In this document: positions 54,001 through 62,833 of the stretch, in pieces
How the letters are laid out: each line of letters begins with the position of its first letter
How positions within the stretch are numbered: the stretch's first letter is position 1
Source: an uncultured Erysipelotrichaceae bacterium
GTDB lineage: Bacteria; Bacillota_I; Bacilli_A; Erysipelotrichales; Erysipelotrichaceae
NCBI GenBank assembly: GCA_934675465.1
Contig: CAKUQM010000002.1
Coordinates: forward strand, 26,789-90,788
Direction: 5' to 3'
Length of the DNA stretch: 64,000 bases
The notes under the pieces: model-generated
Databases searched by the model: none
The model's input: the letters and a program-made list of their open reading frames with translations, nothing else
What the model was told of the DNA's origin: nothing
Translations under genes and position numbers: made by a program

Positions 54001-57000
54001 TTAAATAATACATTGGGCATAGGACAATTCCTTGGTTTCACTGTTCATAACTTTATAGTAAATGGTATTAATGAAGGTTATAGAGTAAGTGCGAAAGAGA
54101 ATTATGCAGGTGGCGCAATAGGTGAGGCTGTTGGTGGTGATGTTGATAACGTTACTTTAAACAATTTAAAGTCTGTTATTGCAGGTAATAGAGCTGGTGG
54201 CTTTGTAGGTTGTGCAGGGCCAGGTGATTTGGCTGGTACCGGTGGTTTAACTGTAAATCTATTAGGGTTAAATAATCTATTAAAGATAAGCAATCTATTA
54301 TCTGTTGCGGATAGTGTTCGAGTAAAGATTGATAATGCCCATGTTAATGGAATAATTGAAACACCGAGCGGTTTAATTGTACAGGCGACAGGAACTAATA
54401 CGGGTGGCGGAGTAACCGATTATGTTGCAGGTGGCTTTATTGGAAAGGCAAACAGCTGTGAGATTAATAACTCTGATGTTAAGAATCTAGAAAAAGTCAG
54501 CGCTAATCAATCTGATGGCATTGCAGGAGGCTTTATTGGTTCTTCTCAAACTGGTGGTCTTGCAGATGTAGCTGATGATGCTCAAATTAGAGAACATTTC
54601 ACTGAAGCTGGTGTTATACAGATTGATAAGTTATTAGGTGCTATTACTTATTTAGTTCCTAAATATACTAATTGTACTGTTACTTATGTAGATGGTGGTT
54701 TAATTGAGGCCGATGTTGCTGGTGGCTTTGTTGGTGAACTACAAAGCGGACATGTTAATAATCAAGGTCTTGGTGATGGTAAATATTATAGTGTTTACAA
54801 TATCGATCAAGTAAATGGTTCTTCATATGCTGGTGGTTTTGCAGGTAAGGCTTATTCAGGTGCTTTAGCTAATTCTGGTAAGGGTATTAGTATTTTAGGT
54901 GGTTTAAAAGGATTAGGTATTAATATTGGTAATTTGGTAAATATCATCAATGCTTATGTACCAATCATTGAATATGCTGGTGTTAAATCTGATAAATATA
55001 CATTAAGTACAAATACAACTATTAAGGATCCAGGCTTTACAGTAAGTGCCACTACTATGAAAGATTTAGACAATAATTCTGGTAGTGCTGGTGGTTTTAT
55101 TGGGTATGGTAGTGGCGTACAAATAAGTTATTGTGATGTATCTAATTTAAAGAATACTGAGGTTAATGCTCCTAAAGACTTAGAGGCAGATGATGCTTCT
55201 AGTTATTTCAATAATTCAAAATATGCAGTAACTGGTGCAAGATATGCCGGTGGTTATATTGGTTATATGAATATCGGTTCAGCTGCTTCAGTTGGCAGTG
55301 GTATTAGTGTTTTAGGTTCAGCATTAGGTTTAAGTGATGTATTAAGTGCCTTGAATGTTGTTGTTTCTACAATTGAACACTCAAATGTATATGGTAGTCC
55401 TGGAGGATTTGCAGTTAGGGCTTCTTGGAAGAATACTGCTTCAGACGCAAAAGAAGATGATGTGCTTGGTGATGCAGGTGGTTTTGTGGGTAAGATATCA
55501 GGTGGTCATATTCAAGACTGTAATTCTTATAATTTCTCTTACATAATTGGTCAAATAACTGCTGGTGGTTATGTAGGCAGTATGAAGCCTGGTAATGTGG
55601 CTAATGTGTTAGAAAATACTAGCATATTGGGAAATGTTATAAAAGTAGATAATGCGTTGGCGTCGTTGTTGGAAGATTTTGTACCAACTATTAGAAATAG
55701 TTCTACAACATGTATACCTTGCGGTGGTGCTGTTAGAGCAGACGCTGAGTCCACTACAACATTACAAAGAGGATTGGCTGGTGGTTATGTAGGTCATAAC
55801 GAAGGTGGCCATATCTGGGGCAATGATAAAAGAAAGTGGAAGGGTAATGACTATACTGGAACAACTAGTTTATGTGAAGCTGTTCGTATTCGTTCGGTAT
55901 ACGGAAGAGAGATAGCTGGTGGTTATACAGGTCTTATGGAATCTGCTGATACTGCAAGTACCGGTAATTTATCGTTATTATTCGGTTTGATTAAGATTGA
56001 TAACATTGTAAGCGCGTTAAGTGTTGTTTATCCAACTCAAACTGATACAGCAATCTATGGTCCGCTTGCTAATTTGGATATTGATACATGGAATTCTTGG
56101 GTTGAATATGTTGGTAAGTATGGTGGTTATGGTAGTGCTTTAGCACAAAATGGCAAAGTTACTACACAAGAAGAATTGGATGCAATCTTAAATAAATATA
56201 TCTATGGTTATAACGTAGTAGCTGGTAGAACAAATTATAGAGATGAAGTTAATATTTCTAATGGTGGTGCAGCTGGTGGCTATGTTGGTTCAATGCTTAC
56301 AGGTTCTATTACTAATGGCCAAGCTCATCATGCAAAGCTAGTTAATGGTGCTAGGTGTGCTGGTGGCTTTGTGGGGGAAATGATAAATGGTGGTGCTGCC
56401 AATCTTGGTGGTGTTGATATATTAGGCTTAAATCTTCAATTAGGACAAATGCTTGATGTCTTACAAACATTTGTACCGGTAATTAAACAATCTTCAACAG
56501 ATGGTTATCAAAGCGGTTTAACTGTTAAGTCTAATGGTAGTACTAAAGATAAAGAAGGTTATGCTGGTGGTTATGTAGGTAATATGATTGGTGGTCAAAT
56601 ATGGGGTGATGAAACTAATCATTGTAAGACTACTAAGTTAAGAAGAGTTGAAGGTACAAACTATGTTGGCGGTTTTGTAGGTAGTTCAAAACCTGGCAGT
56701 GCTGTAGCTGCTGTTAATCCAACTGCTGGTGAAGTCTTGTTCTTGAGCAAACTTCTTAATAAGTTGCTAGATGTACCAAGTAATTTAATTCAAGTATTAA
56801 ATGCTACAGTAGCAACCATTAGATATGCTGATGTAGAGTCTGTTGATGATTGGGGAATCGTTATTAACGGTTCTAACAACAACAATTATGCTAAGGCTGC
56901 TGGTGGTTTTGCGGGTAGCTTAGTTGGTACTGTTCTTGGTGAAAAAGATAAACTAGCTGGTATTTCAGCAAATGGTGTTCGATCAGTTACTGGCGGTGAA

Positions 57001-59055
57001 TATGCAGGCGGTTTCTTTGGAATAGCTGATGTAGCTGCTGATGTTCAAATATCTGCAGAAAATGAAACTTCATTACTAAAATATTTACTAAAACTTGGTA
57101 GAACCGATGTCTTAGATACTTTCCGTACTTATGTTTATTATGGACAGGTTGAAGGTAGTAAGGATGCAGGTCTATGTGTAAAGGCTAATACTGCAAATAA
57201 GTATGGTCAAAATGATGCAGTTACTTATAGTGGTAACGCAGGTGGTTTTGGCGGTTCTTTACTTAATAGTTCGGTTAAAAATAGTAAGGTTACTAACTTA
57301 TCTAATGTTGAAGGATTAAATAGTGCGGGTGGCTTTATTGGTTATTCTGGTAAGAGTGGCGTTGTTAATCTAGATAAAGTAGATGTATTAGGTAACAACC
57401 AGTGGCAATTACTAGGTGGTGCTGTAGGCGTATTAGATGTCTTTGGTTCTCATATAGAGGATAGTAGTGTATCTGGAATTAAAGATGGTTATACCGTACA
57501 TAGTAATGGTGGAGAAGAACAAATTGCCGGCGGCTTTATAGGTTATGCAAATCTTTCTAGAATGTTAAATTGTGTAGCTGGAAGTACAGATTCAACAATA
57601 GGATTAAAACAAGTTGCCTCAGGTGGTATTGCGGGTGGTTTTGCGGGAAAGACTAACTATGAATACCTGGGCAATATTGATTTGGATTCTACGGTTGTTA
57701 ATGCATTGCTTACAACTGTAAATAGTTTGGTAAAAGCTTTGTATCTGAATAAGCTTCAAGCTACAAACTTATTGAATATAGATTTAGGAATTATAAAGAT
57801 TCAAGCTTTCTATGAAGGTGATCTATTAAGTGTTAATTTATTTGGCTTAAAGATATCTGTTGGTCTATCAAAAGCATCAACTGAAAATAACCAACAAACT
57901 GATTTGGCAATTATTAGAATAGGCGATTCTGTAATTAAACTTCCATGTGATGAAAATGGAATCAAACAAGATAATGATACAAAATCTAATATTAGTGTCA
58001 GTTTGATCAAAGCTAATCGTACAAAGATTGTTGATAGTAAGGTCTATGGTATCGATGTTGGTTATGATGTCTATGCTGGTGGAGCTGATTATGACAAAGA
58101 TGGTTCTGGTAACAATGGAATAAGTGGAGGTTTTGTAGGCTTCAACAATGAGGGTCTTCTACAAAATAATGACATGTTCTATTGTGATGTTGTTAGAGGT
58201 AGTGCTGATAAGGTTGGACCATTTAGTGGTTATAGTAGTTTGGATTCCTCATATGATTTCAATACTAAAGAAAAAATCGAAGGTAATACAAACAATTATC
58301 GTATTTATAGAAAACTAGAGACTACATTGGATGAGATAAAGAAGAATGCTGATAAATTGAACATCGAATATGAAAAAGGTGTTTGGGATATTTATACCTT
58401 AGGTCATATGAATACTGTCAAACAATATGACAACCTAAAGGATGCTCAAATAACAGATTCTAGTGGTTCAACTAATGTAGATCTAAAAGCATATGAATCT
58501 TCAGCGAAGGCTGTTTTGATGAATGATGCTAAAACACATTTGAATACTGGAGAAAGTGCTACACCTGAGCCTTCAGGTGTGCAGGATCCGTGTGATAAAT
58601 TGATTAATCTTACGATTAATAAAGTCTGGAAGGATTATTACAACGTTAATAATCAAAGACCAGATAGTATTACGGTAACAATTTCTCGTACTTGGATAGA
58701 AAATGGTCAAGAACATACTGAAACAGTATACGAGAGTTACAAAATAAATGGTTCATTAGATAAGACTACTTGGCAAGTGGTGATAAGTAATTTACCTGCT
58801 TACAAAGTAGACGCGGCTGATGAAACCAAGTTATATTACTACACTTACTCAGTCACAGAAAAGGAAGTTGGTGGTTATGTTACAACGATAGACAAGTCTA
58901 GTGATGGCTTTACGTTTACTATAACCAATAGACAGTCGCCTAAACTTCCAGATACTGGAGGAACGGGTGATTTAGTGTATGTGATTGTTGGAATTGGTGT
59001 TATTCTTTTGGCTTTTAGAAAGAAGAACACAAAGAAACAATGTAAAAGAATTTAA
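51028..59055 (+). CDS. Giant LPXTG-anchored repeat surface protein, probable pilus-tip adhesin
   Basis: 2675 residues. Sec signal peptide (1 to about 30, cleavage after VKA). An N-terminal region (30-640) has IYNYKQLSQIG-like units. From about 640 to 2370 I count about 30 GLUG-like motifs of the form AGGFVGxxxxG, in roughly paired units with LLxxLNxVVPxI helices between, predicting a long beta-solenoid. A Cna B-type domain follows (about 2522-2635; LTINKVWKDYY ... YSVTEKEVGGYVT). The sorting signal LPDTGG starts at residue 2640, with a membrane span and a positive tail. The ATG at 51028 follows CTGGAGGA. A (TA)9 tract near codon 85 may cause phase variation. It heads the pilin-sortase operon. 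Confidence 0.9.
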   Translation: MRANYLFKKLLVTSLILFISLTQTIYVKADDGFDDDNNQTTNTTVKTPSFNDTEVPNTNNEANNEGTSVTYNAEDYYYVDGVNLYIYIYNYKQLSQIGTSKPLYTGDKDGNIGEGELIDDVFYNSDSNYILKNDIELDVNNVWAVPDSFTGTINNGSAQDYPLYDKDSDTIYIYNPYQLKVLAQNNSENEPVMSMDYDAAQFGMGQMIYPNGEDQPYLTYSKSHRYVISKYFNSDRPENIAEELKNNTVSNTVMWLDGEKADGRTKPGQVYAEIGGKKYILIGNESQLRAIGSGKDVTPRLYVYYAPGLVSGLFGGNPFYTPYYPGDADLGLEAVAKEGATTHLELFQRKPDAVRQDPYLFYKDNGKYTLANVDLNNDKLVEGLLKVVGGLLGTLLGGLTVGTGVLCGVDENGYPNKDAASLTKLKSEYNGLKYSSNANYIIFRDIDLSSTGVNSNKEDDLWTPLMVSGDIIGAKLTDGQTQITDGTSILATGKPVISNVNVNQTEEMDGSKYIGIGFFGTITNEIDIGNIGVSKGTVTISNIELRNISVQNNTNKHKNTQTIISGLTTLLGGVLGVTLDALLGILSFGNLKLNLKDTLSQLLNARANDPTIYATGTFAGRIVGDVLIKDCDVTGNVSVSNINSRTGGFVGYTEGVTQYDGLSKVLGTVAGGLSTLLNLIPGLGLGDLITILLENALDVKQLIPTGYKNVEINNCNVSGLAGTIGQNDKDYIGGFVGQQVGTKIFNSSIKDSTYAINSNEYGGGFAGVTRDADIKGTLSSIGIELIRGMQPQSLNLNCNINNSNVSVSGTNYQGGFTGAQANSYLVNCGIDGIVSVKATGSYAGGMSGSATVGWVTNLGSKEVTDPSLLKTVNDLLVGLLSTDPEQAGMLLSLVGIASSAILGCNLNCSLITVEAGKSYAGGVLGGGDGVYLAESSEEYIKKLSYWKYGKLETNIVEQRDNNVSGLKTVNAGENRAGGITGSVTTASITGLLNNTLGIGQFLGFTVHNFIVNGINEGYRVSAKENYAGGAIGEAVGGDVDNVTLNNLKSVIAGNRAGGFVGCAGPGDLAGTGGLTVNLLGLNNLLKISNLLSVADSVRVKIDNAHVNGIIETPSGLIVQATGTNTGGGVTDYVAGGFIGKANSCEINNSDVKNLEKVSANQSDGIAGGFIGSSQTGGLADVADDAQIREHFTEAGVIQIDKLLGAITYLVPKYTNCTVTYVDGGLIEADVAGGFVGELQSGHVNNQGLGDGKYYSVYNIDQVNGSSYAGGFAGKAYSGALANSGKGISILGGLKGLGINIGNLVNIINAYVPIIEYAGVKSDKYTLSTNTTIKDPGFTVSATTMKDLDNNSGSAGGFIGYGSGVQISYCDVSNLKNTEVNAPKDLEADDASSYFNNSKYAVTGARYAGGYIGYMNIGSAASVGSGISVLGSALGLSDVLSALNVVVSTIEHSNVYGSPGGFAVRASWKNTASDAKEDDVLGDAGGFVGKISGGHIQDCNSYNFSYIIGQITAGGYVGSMKPGNVANVLENTSILGNVIKVDNALASLLEDFVPTIRNSSTTCIPCGGAVRADAESTTTLQRGLAGGYVGHNEGGHIWGNDKRKWKGNDYTGTTSLCEAVRIRSVYGREIAGGYTGLMESADTASTGNLSLLFGLIKIDNIVSALSVVYPTQTDTAIYGPLANLDIDTWNSWVEYVGKYGGYGSALAQNGKVTTQEELDAILNKYIYGYNVVAGRTNYRDEVNISNGGAAGGYVGSMLTGSITNGQAHHAKLVNGARCAGGFVGEMINGGAANLGGVDILGLNLQLGQMLDVLQTFVPVIKQSSTDGYQSGLTVKSNGSTKDKEGYAGGYVGNMIGGQIWGDETNHCKTTKLRRVEGTNYVGGFVGSSKPGSAVAAVNPTAGEVLFLSKLLNKLLDVPSNLIQVLNATVATIRYADVESVDDWGIVINGSNNNNYAKAAGGFAGSLVGTVLGEKDKLAGISANGVRSVTGGEYAGGFFGIADVAADVQISAENETSLLKYLLKLGRTDVLDTFRTYVYYGQVEGSKDAGLCVKANTANKYGQNDAVTYSGNAGGFGGSLLNSSVKNSKVTNLSNVEGLNSAGGFIGYSGKSGVVNLDKVDVLGNNQWQLLGGAVGVLDVFGSHIEDSSVSGIKDGYTVHSNGGEEQIAGGFIGYANLSRMLNCVAGSTDSTIGLKQVASGGIAGGFAGKTNYEYLGNIDLDSTVVNALLTTVNSLVKALYLNKLQATNLLNIDLGIIKIQAFYEGDLLSVNLFGLKISVGLSKASTENNQQTDLAIIRIGDSVIKLPCDENGIKQDNDTKSNISVSLIKANRTKIVDSKVYGIDVGYDVYAGGADYDKDGSGNNGISGGFVGFNNEGLLQNNDMFYCDVVRGSADKVGPFSGYSSLDSSYDFNTKEKIEGNTNNYRIYRKLETTLDEIKKNADKLNIEYEKGVWDIYTLGHMNTVKQYDNLKDAQITDSSGSTNVDLKAYESSAKAVLMNDAKTHLNTGESATPEPSGVQDPCDKLINLTINKVWKDYYNVNNQRPDSITVTISRTWIENGQEHTETVYESYKINGSLDKTTWQVVISNLPAYKVDAADETKLYYYTYSVTEKEVGGYVTTIDKSSDGFTFTITNRQSPKLPDTGGTGDLVYVIVGIGVILLAFRKKNTKKQCKRI
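51278..51295 (+). repeat. (TA)9 dinucleotide repeat in the adhesin coding region
   Basis: Nine uninterrupted TA units within codons 84-89 (encoding LYIYIY). The length is not a multiple of the codon unit for single-unit changes, so slippage of one TA shifts the frame. Confidence 0.95.
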
Positions 59056-59070
59056 TCAAGGAGGGTAAAA

Positions 59071-60504
59071 ATGATTAAGAAACTTGCGATATTAATCGCT
59101 ACATTGACTATGGTACTATGTTGTACCACAACTGCATTTGCGGCAGGAACAGGATCTATTACTGTAGAAAACGCAAAGGAAAGTGAAACTTATACTGCAT
59201 ACAAGATTTTTGATGTAGTTTATTCTACAACTAATGATAAGTATGCATATACAATCAATTCTTCTAATGAATGGTTTAATGATGTTAAGACTTATGCTGA
59301 GACAGCTGATAGCAAGCTTACATTAACTCAAAAAGCTGGCGAAACAACTTATGTTGTTGAATTCCAAGATGGCTTTAGTGCACCAAAGTTTGCAGAATAC
59401 TTAAAAGATAAAACTAATACAAAGACTAGTGGTGTTGTTTTAACTGTAAGTAGTGGTAAGGCAACAGCAAGTAATTTGGATTTGGGCTACTACTTCGTAA
59501 AGACTGCAACAGGTGCTTTATGTAATTTAACCACTACTAAACCAGAAGCAAAGATCTATGATAAGAATATTGGACCAGAAATTGAAAAGACACAAAAAGA
59601 TGATAATAGCCAAGTGATTACTGGTGATGTTCAATTAGGTCAAAAAATTAACTATGAAATCACAGGCAAAGTACCAAGTACTACAGGTTATGAAACATAT
59701 ACTTATAAGATTACCGATACTATGTCTGAGGGATTAACTTTCAATAAGGATGTAAAAGTATCTATTGATGGTACTGATGTTACAAATGAAACAGGTGTAA
59801 CAATTAACTATATACCAAATGATACAAATGCAACTGGTTTTGAATTAACTATTCCAGTTAAGAATTATCAAGAAAAAATTGGTACAACTATTAGTGTTAA
59901 GTATACTGCAACTGTAAATAAAAATGCTGTTGCTGCGGTTAGTAAGAATACTGCTAAACTAGAATACAGCAATAAGCCAGGCACAAACGAAACAGGAACA
60001 ACAACACCAGTAGAAAAGAAAGTTTATACCGCTAAGATTGTTGTTGATAAGGTAGAAAAGGGTACAGGAACAAAACTAGCTAATGCTGAATTTGTGCTTT
60101 ATAAGAAAGATACAGCTACTAATGCGGTAACTTATTACAAACTTACTACAACTGCAGGAATTAATGAGGCAAAAGTAGAATGGGTTGATAACGCTACTGA
60201 TGCAACAGTGCTTAAGACTGATGATAATGGTGCTGCTGAATTTATTGGTTTATCAGATGGAACATATTATTTAAAGGAAACTAAGGCACCAGATGGTTAT
60301 AACGTGTTAACTGCAGATGTTGAAATAACAATCGCTGGGAATGAAAATGATACTACTACATTGACTCATACTCAAAAAGTTGAAAACAACAAAGGCGCTT
60401 TATTACCAGAGACAGGTGGTATTGGTACTATTGGTTTGACTGCTTTAGCTGTTGCAGTAGTGGCATGTGCATTATTCCTTCCAAAGAAGAAGAATAGAGC
60501 TTAA
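59071..60504 (+). CDS. Major pilin, LPXTG backbone subunit
   Basis: 477 residues. Signal peptide to about AFA-AG. Central fimbrial isopeptide-type domain (GDVQLGQKINYEITGKVPS ... FELTIPV) and a C-terminal CnaB domain with the E-box YYLKETKAPDGYN. The sorting signal LPETGG is followed by a membrane span and KKKNRA. Lysine-rich VYTAKIVVDKVEKGT precedes the last domain and may supply a pilin or isopeptide lysine. It is polymerised by the class C sortase encoded next door. AGGAGGG precedes the ATG, 15 bases after the adhesin gene. Confidence 0.92.
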   Translation: MIKKLAILIATLTMVLCCTTTAFAAGTGSITVENAKESETYTAYKIFDVVYSTTNDKYAYTINSSNEWFNDVKTYAETADSKLTLTQKAGETTYVVEFQDGFSAPKFAEYLKDKTNTKTSGVVLTVSSGKATASNLDLGYYFVKTATGALCNLTTTKPEAKIYDKNIGPEIEKTQKDDNSQVITGDVQLGQKINYEITGKVPSTTGYETYTYKITDTMSEGLTFNKDVKVSIDGTDVTNETGVTINYIPNDTNATGFELTIPVKNYQEKIGTTISVKYTATVNKNAVAAVSKNTAKLEYSNKPGTNETGTTTPVEKKVYTAKIVVDKVEKGTGTKLANAEFVLYKKDTATNAVTYYKLTTTAGINEAKVEWVDNATDATVLKTDDNGAAEFIGLSDGTYYLKETKAPDGYNVLTADVEITIAGNENDTTTLTHTQKVENNKGALLPETGGIGTIGLTALAVAVVACALFLPKKKNRA

Positions 60505-60510
60505 TTTTAA

Positions 60511-61380
60511 ATGAAGAGAGAAAGATTTGGAATAGCGGTTAGAATACTACTAGTTTGTATAGGTGTCGCTATTCTAATCTATCCATCATTGAGTGAATAT
60601 TTAAGTGAGAAGAATTCAAGTACTGCCATTGTGACCTATGATGATAGTGTTGCTAAGGCGAATGAGAAGATGCTTGATGAGATTCTTGCTAGGGCTAGAG
60701 AATACAACAAAGAATTAGCATACGAATCAGGATATGGTAAGCCTGTAGTAAATGATTATGGTGAGCCAGTGTCACTAGAGGGTTATGATGAACTACTTAA
60801 TCTAGATGGCGATGGGATGATGGGGTATATTAATATTCCTTGTCTTAATGTGACAGTTCCTATTTATCACACTACTAATGAGTCAGTGTTACAAGTTGGT
60901 ATTGGTCATTTAGAGAATACTTCTTTGCCAGTAGGTGGAGAATCGTCTCATAGTGCTTTATCTGGGCATACTGGTTTGCCTACTAAGTCTTTATTTACTG
61001 ACTTGGATCAGATGAAGATAGGTGATCGGTTTTTCATCAAAGTATTGAATGAAACATTATGTTATACGGTAGATGAAATAAATGTTGTGTTGCCCTATGA
61101 AACAGAAAAGTTAGCTATTGTAGAGGGCGAGGATTATTGTACTCTAATTACTTGTACACCCTATGGTATTAATGATCATAGATTGTTGGTAAGGGGTAAG
61201 AGAACTGAATATAATCCTGAGACTATCAAAGAAGAAATGGCTAGTGAAACAGAGAATCTTTCCATATGGATGAGGATGCCCATGCAATATAGACACTTTA
61301 TTACAGGCGTTCTAGTTATTGTATTATTAGTGGCTATTAAATTACTTATCATGGTTATTCAAAGATTACTTAGAAAATAA
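60511..61380 (+). CDS. Class C (pilin-polymerising) sortase
   Basis: 289 residues. N-terminal membrane anchor, LLNLDGDGMMGYINIP, catalytic H153 in LSGHTGLP, C215 in LITCTPYGINDHR and R224, then a C-terminal second membrane span (HFITGVLVIVLLVAIKLLI), the class C layout. The DP-W/F lid motif that normally blocks the active site is not visible before the catalytic domain, so this enzyme may be lidless. It links LPETG of one pilin to a lysine of the next. It starts six bases after the pilin gene. Confidence 0.92.
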   Translation: MKRERFGIAVRILLVCIGVAILIYPSLSEYLSEKNSSTAIVTYDDSVAKANEKMLDEILARAREYNKELAYESGYGKPVVNDYGEPVSLEGYDELLNLDGDGMMGYINIPCLNVTVPIYHTTNESVLQVGIGHLENTSLPVGGESSHSALSGHTGLPTKSLFTDLDQMKIGDRFFIKVLNETLCYTVDEINVVLPYETEKLAIVEGEDYCTLITCTPYGINDHRLLVRGKRTEYNPETIKEEMASETENLSIWMRMPMQYRHFITGVLVIVLLVAIKLLIMVIQRLLRK

Positions 61381-61395
61381 AGAAAGGAGACAAGA

Positions 61396-62043
61396 GTGGT
61401 GAAGAGAATTAAATATGTATTAATGTTAGCGATGACACTACTTTTGTCTACTAACTTTATTATTAATGTAAACGCAATGGTTTATCTTGGCAAATTAACT
61501 ATCAACACAGAAGGATTTACCGACGATACTTTTGCGATACAAAAGATTGCATCTGCTTCTATATCTGGCTTAGATATTACTTATGTGATAGAAGATGATT
61601 ATATTAATTATGATTGTGACTGGTTAAGTTTAAATACTTCTCAGTTAAAGGAAAAGACTAAGGAATTAGAAACTGTATCTAGGAACAATCAAAACTATAC
61701 AGCTACTGGGAAAACAAATGAATCAGGAGTATGTGTATTTACTGGTTTAGAATCTGGTTTATATTTGGTGTATAGATTGGAAGGAAACAAAGACCATAGT
61801 GTTGAATCTTTCTTAATTAGTGTGCCTAATATTATTGATGGAGTAATTAAATATGATGTGAGTGCTAAGCCTAAGGTATTAAGAGGACCTATTGAGCCTC
61901 CAACTATTGAACCTGAGAAACCAACATATAGACCATTTATTCCTTTAACTGGTATAACTAGATGGCCATTTCCTGTTTTGATAATTAGTGGCATTATATT
62001 TATCATTGTTGGTAAATATTTGGAGAAACAAGATGAGAAGTAA
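61396..62043 (+). CDS. Minor pilin with IPLTG sorting motif
   Basis: 215 residues. Signal peptide (cleavage near VNA), an extracellular domain with a CnaB-like end (GVCVFTGLESGLYLVYRLEG), a proline-rich stalk (GPIEPPTIEPEKPTYRP) and the C-terminal sorting signal IPLTG followed by a membrane span and KYLEKQDEK. The stalk and position are typical of the basal pilin that is joined to the cell wall. The start is GTG at 61396 (AAAGGAG upstream), with GTG 61399 as an alternative. Its end overlaps the next sortase gene. Confidence 0.8.
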   Translation: MVKRIKYVLMLAMTLLLSTNFIINVNAMVYLGKLTINTEGFTDDTFAIQKIASASISGLDITYVIEDDYINYDCDWLSLNTSQLKEKTKELETVSRNNQNYTATGKTNESGVCVFTGLESGLYLVYRLEGNKDHSVESFLISVPNIIDGVIKYDVSAKPKVLRGPIEPPTIEPEKPTYRPFIPLTGITRWPFPVLIISGIIFIIVGKYLEKQDEK

Positions 62044-62584
62044 GATTGGAAGATTATTTATCATTCTTGGAATTACTATGTTTATTACAGGATTAATCTA
62101 TGGTATTAACATCTTCTTAGATGATTATGTAGCTGGAGAAAAGTCTGAGCAAGCATTAGAGATAATAGAAGATAATGAAGAACCTGATGTTTCACTTATT
62201 AATATTGATGGTCTAGACTATATTGGTTATGTAAAAATACCTAAGTTAGACTTAGAATTACCTATTCTTGATAAGTGGGATATGGAAAATATTCATACAG
62301 CACCATGTAGATATAGTGGCAGTCTAGAAGAAAATAATCTAGTATTAGCTTCGCATGATTATCGAAAGCACTTCTATTACATTAAAGATTTAAGTGTTGG
62401 CGATGAAGTAACTTTTATTAAAGTAAATAGTGAAAGAATAGAATATCAGGTAAGTGATGTGATGATAGTTTCTCCTTTTGAAGTAGAGAAGATTGAAAAT
62501 GAAGAACCTGATCTAATTATCTTTACTTGTTATATGGATGGAAGATATAGAACGATCGTATATTGTAAAAGAAAGACTGTATAG
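62033..62584 (+). CDS. Sortase family protein, second enzyme of the pilus locus
   Basis: 183 residues. One N-terminal membrane anchor, YIGYVKIPKLDLELPIL, catalytic H108 in LASHDYRKHF, C166 in IIFTCYMDG and R171 or R173 in RYRTIVYCKR. There is no C-terminal membrane span, so it is not class C; class B or D-like features are mixed. It probably anchors the finished pilus or the minor pilin to peptidoglycan. The ATG at 62033 overlaps the minor pilin stop by 11 bases. Confidence 0.85.
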   Translation: MRSKIGRLFIILGITMFITGLIYGINIFLDDYVAGEKSEQALEIIEDNEEPDVSLINIDGLDYIGYVKIPKLDLELPILDKWDMENIHTAPCRYSGSLEENNLVLASHDYRKHFYYIKDLSVGDEVTFIKVNSERIEYQVSDVMIVSPFEVEKIENEEPDLIIFTCYMDGRYRTIVYCKRKTV

Positions 62585-62596
62585 TCTTTCTTTTAC
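62565..62596. terminator. Bidirectional terminator between sortase and the minus-strand genes
   Basis: A perfect 14-bp inverted repeat (GTAAAAGAAAGACT at 62565-62578, complement at 62583-62596) with A/T-rich flanks serves both convergent transcripts. It overlaps the end of the sortase gene. Confidence 0.85.
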
Positions 62597-62818
62597 TTAC
62601 TCAGAATATGATACAAATAGTGCTGCATAGTCATCTGATGACTTAAGATAAGCCTTCAAAGCTTGTTTAGCACTTTCATAGTCTTTGGCGTTGTGCTCAA
62701 ATGAAGCAGTAATACCCATGGTTTTGCCAGTGTATTTGAATGTTACACCATTGATTTCTTTTCCATCAATTTCTTTAATAATGTCCTTGATTTTTGTTGT
62801 TCCGACTTTAATAATCAT
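62597..62818 (-). CDS. Small unknown protein beside a PRD regulator
   Basis: 73 residues (MIIKVGTTKIKDIIKEIDG at the start, DDYAALFVSYSE at the end). Mixed alpha/beta composition and length recall HPr, but the HPr active-site His and regulatory Ser motifs are absent. GGAGGAAA precedes the ATG at 62818. It follows the PRD/EIIA regulator on the same strand and is probably cotranscribed. I do not know its function. Confidence 0.65.
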   Translation of the reverse strand: MIIKVGTTKIKDIIKEIDGKEINGVTFKYTGKTMGITASFEHNAKDYESAKQALKAYLKSSDDYAALFVSYSE

Positions 62819-62833
62819 TTTAATTTCCTCCAA

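Noticed and set aside
53550..55754. Minus-strand open frames within the giant adhesin gene and similar ones in adhE, fucO and the PTS genes
   Set aside because: They are antisense shadows of repetitive or strongly biased coding sequence, without ribosome binding sites or recognisable domains.
62597..62818. HPr (PtsH) call for the small protein beside the PRD regulator
   Set aside because: No conserved active-site His or regulatory Ser motif; the N terminus does not match.
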